Shown piece by piece: positions 56,057-64,000 of a stretch of DNA of 64,000 nucleotides (its first letter is position 1; each line of letters opens with the position of its first letter). The notes beneath the pieces were generated by a model. The model saw only the letters and a list, made by a program, of their open reading frames with translations. It made no database searches and was not told the DNA's origin. Location: positions 31,026 to 95,025 of the forward strand of contig NZ_JANQOI010000104.1 in assembly GCF_028289705.1 (NCBI RefSeq), given 5' to 3'. The position numbers and the translations under genes are program-made. Origin of the DNA: Pelagibius sp. (GTDB lineage Bacteria; Pseudomonadota; Alphaproteobacteria; Kiloniellales; Kiloniellaceae).

Positions 56057-58282
56057 TCAGGCCGACTTCCGCGCGGCTGCCCGGCGGCCGCGGGCAGCGG
56101 GCAGGGAAAGCCGGACGCGCGTGCCCTTGCCCGGCGCGGACTCGAGATCGAGGTGGCCCTGATGCAGTTCGACGAAGCGCCTGGCGAGGGTCAGGCCCAG
56201 GCCGGCGCCCTCATGGCTGCGGTTGAGCCCCCGGTCCGCCTGCCCGAAGGCCTCGAAGCAGGTGGCGATCTCAGAAGCCTCGATGCCGATTCCGTCGTCT
56301 TCGATCACGATCGAGACCGCGCCATCGTCTTCCAGGTTGAGGATGAAGGAGATCTCCCCGCCTTCCCGCGTGAACTTGATGGCATTGCCCAGGATGTGCC
56401 CCATCGCCAGCATGATGAGGCGCTCGTCGGCGAAGTAGCGGGCCTCATCGGCCTGCAGGTAAACGTTGAAGCCGTGGCCCTTTTCCTTAATCCGCGGGGC
56501 CAGCCGCTCGGCCAGGCGCCGGCAGAGCGCCACCAGGTCGAACTCCGCCTCCTGCAGCTTGGTGCCGTCGGTCTCGATACGGGAGAATTCCAGCACGTCC
56601 GAGACTGTCTCCAGCAGCCGCCGGCCGCTCTCGTAGATGTCGTCGGCGTAGGTCAGGTAGCCCTTGTTGCCCATGGGCCCCAGAACCTGCTGCTTCATCA
56701 TCTCGGAAAACCCGATGATCGCGTTCAGCGGCGTGCGAAGCTCGTGGCTCATGTTGGCGAGGAATTCGGTCTTGCTCTTGTTGGCGAGCTCGGCCTCGGT
56801 CTTGGCCCGGCGCAGCTCCTGCTCGCGCGCCCGCAGGCGCCGCTCCGCTTTGACCCGGCTGTCGATATCGCGCACCAGCAGGATGAACATCTGCCGGGCC
56901 CCTTCCGTCAGGGCAGAGACCGTCAGGTCGGCGTAGAAAAGTTCGCCGTTGGACCTGCGGCAGGTGAGGCGACGGGGACGGCCGGAACGGACGATGCGCT
57001 GCAGAACCTCACCCGGATCCTGTTCGGCAAGGGCCTCGGGGCGCGCCGTGAAGTCGGCGATGGACAGGCCGGTCGCCTCGGAGAGCTTCACGCCGAACAT
57101 GCGCCCGGCGGCCGTGTTGATGAAGCGGACCCGGCCCTTCGGATCGGTGGTCACAAGGGCATCGAAGGCGTTCTGGGCGACCGCGCCCATGAAGTTCTCG
57201 GTGCGGCGCCGGGCCAGGCTTTCGGCAACCAGGTTGGCGGCCACGATGCGAAAGCGTATCAGAAAGGACAGAATGCATGCGCCAAAGGACGCGAGCGTAA
57301 AGGGCACGACATCCAGGATGACCGGCGCGGTCAGCTGCACCCCCAGGGCACCGCCCCAATAGACCAGATTGCCCAGGGCGATGATGAAAAGGCTCGTGCC
57401 GGCCCGGCAATTCAGGCTGCAGTAAGCGAGAAGCGCGGCAAAGAGCGGCACCGCGAGGGCGATGATCCACAAGGGCAGCCGCCAGAGCGCCCGGTCGAGC
57501 ATCATCGATTGCGCCGCCAGCATCTGCACCATCACCCCCGGCAGCACCCGGTGAATGGGGACCGAGAGCATATCGCCCAGTTCGATCGCCGTTGCCCCGA
57601 CGACCACCGGGCGGTCGCGCAGCACCGCCGGATCGATATCGCCCCGCGCCACGTCGACGAAGGAGATGCGGGGAATGGTCGTCGGATCGATCCCGAAATC
57701 GATGAAGAAGCTGCCCTCTTCGGCCGCCGGGGCGGCGGCAATGGCCGCCGCGAGGCTTGGCAAGCGGGTGCCGCGCCAGGGGTAGCTTCGCGCCATCTCA
57801 TGGATCCGGCCATCGGTGCCGGGAATCGCGTTGACCGAAGCCAGCCGCGCGTGTTCGGCAAAGCGCGGCAAGGGCCCCAGGTCGATGTAAGCCGAGGAGG
57901 TCTCGCTCCACTGCCGGAAGGCGGCGAGAACCGTACGCCCCTCACGGCGGCTGAGCGCACCTTCAAGCGCCGCATCTTCGGCCTCGTCGGTGGCGACGCT
58001 GAAATCGACATCGAAGAAGACATCGCCGGCTTGGGCCGCCGTCAGGCGGTCGAGTAAGAGGGCATGGAGTGAGCGCGGCCAGGGCCAGCGCCCGATCTCC
58101 TGTATCGACCTAGCGTCGATGTCGATCAGGATCGGCCGCGGGTCCGCGGGCCGTTCCAAGAGGCGCATGCGCAGATCGATCAGGGGCCGCTCAAGAGGTT
58201 CCAGGGCCCCGAGCGCGAAAGCAGCGACCGTACCGGCCGCCGCGAGGACACAGGCGCGCCAATGCCCATTCAGGGACAGCAT
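56057..58282 (-). CDS. CHASE2-domain sensor histidine kinase
   Basis: A 741-residue kinase. Residues 1-260 form the extracytoplasmic CHASE2 sensor (ILIDIDARSIQEIGRWPWPRSLHALLLDRL is its signature), followed by membrane helices to about 345. A PAS domain (about 360-480) leads to the HisKA box FLANMSHELRTPLNAIIGFSEMM (His of about 533) and a complete HATPase domain (NAIKFTREGG, DDGIGI, GAGLGL). CHASE2 with FecR-type neighbours is usual in outer-membrane signalling. No response regulator is in the window. Confidence 0.93.
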   Translation of the reverse strand: MLSLNGHWRACVLAAAGTVAAFALGALEPLERPLIDLRMRLLERPADPRPILIDIDARSIQEIGRWPWPRSLHALLLDRLTAAQAGDVFFDVDFSVATDEAEDAALEGALSRREGRTVLAAFRQWSETSSAYIDLGPLPRFAEHARLASVNAIPGTDGRIHEMARSYPWRGTRLPSLAAAIAAAPAAEEGSFFIDFGIDPTTIPRISFVDVARGDIDPAVLRDRPVVVGATAIELGDMLSVPIHRVLPGVMVQMLAAQSMMLDRALWRLPLWIIALAVPLFAALLAYCSLNCRAGTSLFIIALGNLVYWGGALGVQLTAPVILDVVPFTLASFGACILSFLIRFRIVAANLVAESLARRRTENFMGAVAQNAFDALVTTDPKGRVRFINTAAGRMFGVKLSEATGLSIADFTARPEALAEQDPGEVLQRIVRSGRPRRLTCRRSNGELFYADLTVSALTEGARQMFILLVRDIDSRVKAERRLRAREQELRRAKTEAELANKSKTEFLANMSHELRTPLNAIIGFSEMMKQQVLGPMGNKGYLTYADDIYESGRRLLETVSDVLEFSRIETDGTKLQEAEFDLVALCRRLAERLAPRIKEKGHGFNVYLQADEARYFADERLIMLAMGHILGNAIKFTREGGEISFILNLEDDGAVSIVIEDDGIGIEASEIATCFEAFGQADRGLNRSHEGAGLGLTLARRFVELHQGHLDLESAPGKGTRVRLSLPAARGRRAAARKSA

Positions 58283-58318
58283 AGGCCCACCGGGTCAACC
58301 GGGCGCCGCATCGCCGCT

Positions 58319-59338
58319 TCATTCACCATCGGACGCCGTGGAGGCGCCGGCCGGCTCCCGGTCGCCGACGCTGATGTCTTTGTTGCTGTCACCGACCGCT
58401 TTGTCGGCCCTGCCGTCGTCGCGCTCACCCCGGTCAAGGCCGCCGCGATCGAGGTCACTCCGGTCGGTAGCGCCCTGGCCGGCCGATTCTTTTTCAGTAG
58501 ACCCCTTATCGAGATCGGGCCCGGCCCGGTCGCGTGCGTTGTCCGCATCGTCGAGGTTACCCCTGGCACCGCTGTCGGCGTCGGCTGCCGCACCGCCAAG
58601 CGATCCTCTGGCAGGGCTGGCCTCCGCGCCGACCTTCGCGTCGGTAGCGGGCGCCGTCGTGGGGGCGGTCGTGGTGGTCGTGGTGGGCGCGGCATTGGGG
58701 ACGGCGCTTTGCGGCTTGGCACCCGCCGGGGTCTCTCCGACATCGATGCCCGCAGCGTTGCGCGAGGCGCGGGCCGTCTGCCCGGGCGTCACATCGACGG
58801 AATCCCGGCTGCGCTGATCCGAAACCGAAACACGGCCTTCGTCCACAGAGACGTTGGTTTCCTCTTCGCCGATATCGACGCTGAACTGCGTGCCCTTCAC
58901 CACCGCGACCACATAGGGGGTGCGCACCGAGAAGGTGCCCGCCGGGCGCTTCTCGATGGTATAGGTGGCGCTGCCGCGGGATTGATCGACCTCCGTCGCC
59001 CCGCGCGCGGTAACCCGCGCCGCCACCACCAGCGTGCTTTCGGCGCGGATCTCGATACGATCGAGTCCTTTGGCCACCACCGCCCGACCATCGCTGCCGG
59101 TGCGGATTTCCGAGCCATCCGGCAGGCGGGCGTTGCGCGTGAGGTGCCGCCAGGTGCCCTGCCCCGCGTCTTCGCGCCACTTGGCCTCGCCCTGTGTTGC
59201 CAGAACCGTCCAATCGGACCCCGAAACCGCGGGTTCCGGGCGAATCAGCGCGGCGACCGCGAAGGCGAAAAGCAGCACGCCGGTCAGAATCACGATCTGC
59301 CGGCGCAGCGATGCCCAGGACATGGTGGAGAGAGCCAT
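58319..59338 (-). CDS. FecR-domain periplasmic protein
   Basis: A 339-residue protein with one N-terminal membrane helix (about residues 14-32). The FecR domain covers about residues 70-185 (ATQGEAKWREDAG, IRTGSDGRAVVAK, VRTPYVVAVVKGTQFSVDI). The C-terminal third is low-complexity and acidic, with Asp/Arg/Gly repeats (RSDLDRGGLDRGERDDGRAD), likely unfolded. It ends 36 bases before the CHASE2 kinase gene and is expected to act with it. Confidence 0.9.
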   Translation of the reverse strand: MALSTMSWASLRRQIVILTGVLLFAFAVAALIRPEPAVSGSDWTVLATQGEAKWREDAGQGTWRHLTRNARLPDGSEIRTGSDGRAVVAKGLDRIEIRAESTLVVAARVTARGATEVDQSRGSATYTIEKRPAGTFSVRTPYVVAVVKGTQFSVDIGEEETNVSVDEGRVSVSDQRSRDSVDVTPGQTARASRNAAGIDVGETPAGAKPQSAVPNAAPTTTTTTAPTTAPATDAKVGAEASPARGSLGGAAADADSGARGNLDDADNARDRAGPDLDKGSTEKESAGQGATDRSDLDRGGLDRGERDDGRADKAVGDSNKDISVGDREPAGASTASDGE

Positions 59339-59411
59339 CGTTCCTACCTATGGATACGGACCCCGGCCCCGCCCCTGGGCAGCGCCCAAGGAGAGACCCG
59401 AATAGTTTCAA

Positions 59412-59662
59412 TCGCCGGGCATACCTGCCGCGACAGCCCCCAAAAAATGTCCCTTAGTTTTAAGCGGAATGGCTTAACAACGCCTTAGGATGCGCTATCC
59501 CAGGGTGAATTCTCCTGCCCGCCTAAGGCGCTCGGCCAATACCCTTAACGTCCTGTTAAATGATGAGTTTGCGGGAGTCCGGCCGGTGGGAACAAGGCTT
59601 CCGGAAGCGAAATCGCTTGCGTTGACCAGATGCCTGTCAATCCCCATCGCCGGACCGTAGAT
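59412..59662. other. Gene-free region between glmS and FecR genes
   Basis: It holds the promoter of the FecR/CHASE2 pair and the end of glmS. A CGCCTTAGG/CCTAAGGCG stem (59481-59489 with 59522-59530) surrounds a 32-base loop; its role is unknown. Confidence 0.4.
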
Positions 59663-61486
<1,824 letters not shown>

Positions 61487-61546
61487 GGTCTGACGTTCCT
61501 CTCCGCCGCCGGTCGTCGGCGGTCGTCTGCCGTTAGGCGGCGGGCC

Positions 61547-62914
61547 TCAGCCCGCCTTGCTCTTCTTCGCGGCCCGCCGCTCTTCACGCAAGCGGGCAGC
61601 CAGGCCGTCACGGTTCTTCTGTTCGCTGCGTTCCACCGCCAGGGCATCGCCGGGCACGTCGCGGGTGATGGTGCTGCCGGCACCGACCAGCGCCCCCGGC
61701 CCCACCGACACCGGCGCGACAAGCGCGGTGTTGGAGCCGATGAAGGCCCCGGCGCCGATGGCGGTGTGATGCTTGGCGAAGCCGTCGTAGTTGCAGGTGA
61801 TGGTGCCGGCGCCGATGTTCGCCGCCGCGCCGACACTGGCGTCGCCGATATAGCTCAGGTGGTTGGCCTTGGCGCCGGTGCCGAGCTCGGCGTTCTTGAT
61901 CTCGACGAAGTTGCCGACATGGGCATCTTCGCCCACCCGGGCACCGGGCCGCAGCCGCGCGAAGGGTCCGAGGACCGCACCGTCGGCGACCTTCGCCCCC
62001 TCCAGATGAGAGAAACTGCGGATCTCCACCCGGTCGCCGATGCTGACCCCCGGCCCGAAACAAACCGAGGGATGCACCGTCACATCGCGCCCCAGGCGCG
62101 TGTCGGCGGAAAGCCAGACCGTTGACGGGTCGATCAGCGTGGCGCCCTCGGCCATGGCGCGGCGGCGCAGGCGATCCTGCATCACCGATTCCACCAGCGC
62201 CAGGTCGGCGCGGGAGTTGACCCCCAGCACCTCCTCGGCCGGACATTCCACCACGCCCGCCGGACGCCCCTCTTCATGCGCCAGGCCGAAGATGTCGGTG
62301 AGGTAGTACTCGCCCTGCGCATTGTCGCTGCCGAGGCGTTCGATCAGGTCGAACAGCCGGCGGCCGGAGCCGATGACGATGCCGGCGTTGCAAAGATCGA
62401 TCCGGCGCTGGGCGGAGTCCGCATCGGCGAACTCGACGATCTTCTCGATCCTGCCCGCCGCGTCCAGGATCACGCGGCCGTAGTGGGCCGGATCGTCAGG
62501 GCGAAAGGCCAGGCCCACGATGTCCGGCGCAGCCGGCTCAGAGCGCGCGTCAACCATGCGGCGCAGCGTATCGCCGGTCAGCAGCGGGGTGTCGCCAAAG
62601 ACCACCAGGACGTCGGTCTCGACGAGGCTGAGCAGCGGCTGCAGCGCCTCGCGCGCCGCCGCCACGGCGTGCCCGGTCCCCAGCGGCTTGGCCTGGACCG
62701 CACAGCGGCTGGGCGCCGCCGCAGCCTCGACATCGGTCATGCCTGGGGCGACGACGACAATGGTCTCTTCCGGCGACAGGGAGGCGACCGATGCCTGCAC
62801 ATGCCAGAGCATCGGTTTACCGGCGACCGGATGCAGCACCTTCGGCAGATCCGACTTCATGCGGGTGCCCTTGCCCGCTGCAAGAATCACGACGGCGAGA
62901 TTGCGTTCTGACAT
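61547..62914 (-). CDS. glmU: Bifunctional UDP-N-acetylglucosamine pyrophosphorylase/acetyltransferase
   Basis: A 455-residue enzyme for UDP-GlcNAc synthesis. The uridyltransferase half begins LAVVILAAGKGTRMKSDLPKVLH; the acetyltransferase half is a left-handed beta-helix of hexapeptide repeats (VHPSVCFGPGVSIGDRVEI on). The catalytic His lies in KANHLSYIGDASVG. With glmS downstream it supplies precursors for peptidoglycan and lipopolysaccharide. Confidence 0.97.
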   Translation of the reverse strand: MSERNLAVVILAAGKGTRMKSDLPKVLHPVAGKPMLWHVQASVASLSPEETIVVVAPGMTDVEAAAAPSRCAVQAKPLGTGHAVAAAREALQPLLSLVETDVLVVFGDTPLLTGDTLRRMVDARSEPAAPDIVGLAFRPDDPAHYGRVILDAAGRIEKIVEFADADSAQRRIDLCNAGIVIGSGRRLFDLIERLGSDNAQGEYYLTDIFGLAHEEGRPAGVVECPAEEVLGVNSRADLALVESVMQDRLRRRAMAEGATLIDPSTVWLSADTRLGRDVTVHPSVCFGPGVSIGDRVEIRSFSHLEGAKVADGAVLGPFARLRPGARVGEDAHVGNFVEIKNAELGTGAKANHLSYIGDASVGAAANIGAGTITCNYDGFAKHHTAIGAGAFIGSNTALVAPVSVGPGALVGAGSTITRDVPGDALAVERSEQKNRDGLAARLREERRAAKKSKAG

Positions 62915-63238
62915 GGTTAATTCGGCGAACCAGGACTATGAGATTTCATGAAACGGCAGTATGGCCGGTACGATTTCTTCCAACCCGCCCGGAGACTGCC
63001 ACAGGCCGATTTTCCGCAGCAAATCAACAAATGTTGCCGCTTATTACAGCCTGTTGCGGTCTATGACAAACGAACCCGGCGCGCTGGTCAACGCCTGAAA
63101 ATGGATCCTTGGAGGTAGCTGGAATACCGACAAGACGGGCATGCGCGCAGCGCCGACAGCCCAAATGCAAGAGGCGGGTACCGCTGGGTACCCGCCTCCG
63201 GATGCATTGCACCAGTAAAGCCGAAATCGCGTCAGTTG
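62915..63238. other. Intergenic region between glmU and histone-like gene
   Basis: About 320 bases without a gene. It holds the glmU promoter at the left. A perfect inverted repeat GAGGCGGGTACC/GGTACCCGCCTC at 63171-63198 is the likely terminator of the histone-like gene. Confidence 0.5.
63171..63198 (-). terminator. Probable terminator of the histone-like gene
   Basis: A 12-bp GC-rich stem around GCTG, 40 bases after the stop codon; no clear T-run follows on the minus strand. Confidence 0.5.
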
Positions 63239-64000
63239 TCAGCGGCGCGCCATGCCGTTCCGATAGGAACTCATGCGGGTCGCTTTGGCAATCGCAGCCA
63301 TGCGATTGGCCGTCGACGGACGCGAAGAGGCCAGGCGGGACGCAATCAGGCGACGCGTCGCAATGGCCTTACGGGAAGGCGCCTTGCGGGCGATCGACTT
63401 GCGAGCCGTGGTCCTACGGGTCGTCGATTTACGGGCCACCGTCTTGCGAGCGGCGGTCTTCCGGGCCGGGCTCTTGCGAGCAGCGGTCTTCCGCGCGGTG
63501 CTCTTGCGAACGATGCGCTTCTTGGCCGCCGTCTTCCGGGCTGGGCTCCGACGAGTGGCGGTCTTGCGCGCAGTGCTCTTGCGCACAACCCGCTTCTTGG
63601 CCGCCGTCTTACGGGCCGGGCTCTTGCGAGCGGTGGTCTTCCGCGCGGTGCTCTTCCTCACAACGCGCTTCTTGGCCGCCGTCTTGCGAGCCGGGCTCCG
63701 ACGAGTGGCGGTCTTGCGAGCGGTGCTCTTGCGCACAACCCGCTTCTTGGCCGCCGTCTTGCGAGCCGGGCTCTTCCGAGCCGTGGTCTTGCGCGCGGTG
63801 CTCTTGCGAACGATGCGCTTCTTGGCCGCCGTCTTACGGGCCGGGCTCTTCCGAGCCGTGGTCTTGCGCGCGGTGCTCTTGCGCACAACCCGCTTCTTGG
63901 CCGCCGTCTTACGGGCCGGGCTCTTCCGAGCCGTGGTCTTGCGAGCGGTGCTCTTACGCACAACCCGCTTCTTGGCCGCCGTCTTACGAGCCGGGCTCTT
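63239..64000 (-). CDS. Histone H1-like Lys/Arg/Ala-rich repeat protein, 5' truncated
   Basis: The last 253 codons are visible; the frame is still open at the window edge. The protein is made of 25-residue (75-bp) repeats such as RKSTARKTTARKSP followed by ARKTAAKKRVV, seen at least seven times, with small alternations (IVRK/VVRK, TATRRSP/TTARKSP). Such tails bind DNA without sequence preference, as in HC1/AlgP-like proteins. The C-terminal 60 residues leave the repeat (ATRRLIASRLASSRPSTANR then MAAIAKATRMSS). The number of repeats may vary between strains. Confidence 0.85.
   Translation of the reverse strand, partial: KSPARKTAAKKRVVRKSTARKTTARKSPARKTAAKKRVVRKSTARKTTARKSPARKTAAKKRIVRKSTARKTTARKSPARKTAAKKRVVRKSTARKTATRRSPARKTAAKKRVVRKSTARKTTARKSPARKTAAKKRVVRKSTARKTATRRSPARKTAAKKRIVRKSTARKTAARKSPARKTAARKTVARKSTTRRTTARKSIARKAPSRKAIATRRLIASRLASSRPSTANRMAAIAKATRMSSYRNGMARR

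Noticed and set aside
55991..58057. 688-codon plus-strand frame opposite the CHASE2 kinase
   Set aside because: The minus-strand kinase has complete domains; the plus frame has none.

Overview
The window is about 64 kb of GC-rich chromosome from an alphaproteobacterium, most likely a Rhodospirillales/Kiloniellales-type lineage. The evidence is the F1-ATPase zeta inhibitor (a family confined to Alphaproteobacteria), a separate PurS/PurQ/PurL system, a class II DAHP synthase, a short glutamyl-tRNA synthetase and DUF1127/LysR gene pairs. No rRNA, tRNA or CRISPR array was recognised.

Layout. 1-2.6 kb: a truncated trypsin-like peptidase with a small partner gene, a long gene-poor gap, and radC. 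2.7-15.6 kb: a purine block (purB, purC, then purS-purQ-purL), bolA and a monothiol glutaredoxin. purC is cut off from purSQL by an IS110-type element, a membrane methyltransferase and two tandem SYLF lipid-binding genes. 15.7-18.0 kb: an AT-rich island with one membrane/TPR gene, bounded by grxD and a decayed second copy of the grxD 3' end. 18-31 kb: accessory and housekeeping genes (pentapeptide protein, LysR, transporters, rpsD, arfB, trmJ, cimA). 32.1-35.9 kb: a complete IS1-type transposon carrying a toxin-antitoxin cargo. 36-49 kb: LysR/DUF1127, UspA, DAHP synthase, NAD genes (nicotinate PRTase, nadE), sufE, gltX, cysS and gor. 49.6-64 kb: cfa, gabD, four tandem small secreted paralogues, a CHASE2 histidine kinase with a FecR partner, glmU-glmS and a histone-H1-like repeat protein running off the right edge.

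Most notable observations: (1) a 21-codon leader peptide with four consecutive Cys codons sits just after a promoter-like sequence and overlaps a terminator-like hairpin upstream of cysS, suggesting cysteine-responsive attenuation, probably from a leaderless start. (2) The IS110 element carries a structured non-coding segment whose loop matches both halves of the palindromic genomic repeat in which the element sits, and whose other segment matches the element's own end, as expected of a bridge RNA. (3) The 3.76-kb IS1-family transposon has matching terminal inverted repeats, a near-matching 8-bp target duplication and a passenger set (HigB-like toxin, HigA-ImmA antitoxin/peptidase, a third gene, two small genes and a 27-residue membrane peptide). 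(4) The four tandem secreted paralogues lose cysteines as a pair, which predicts the disulfide topology. (5) A 271-bp nested inverted-repeat element supplies the stop codons of the two genes it separates.

Starts were chosen from visible Shine-Dalgarno sequences, overlaps and family length. Functions are assigned from motifs recognised by eye; no database search was run.
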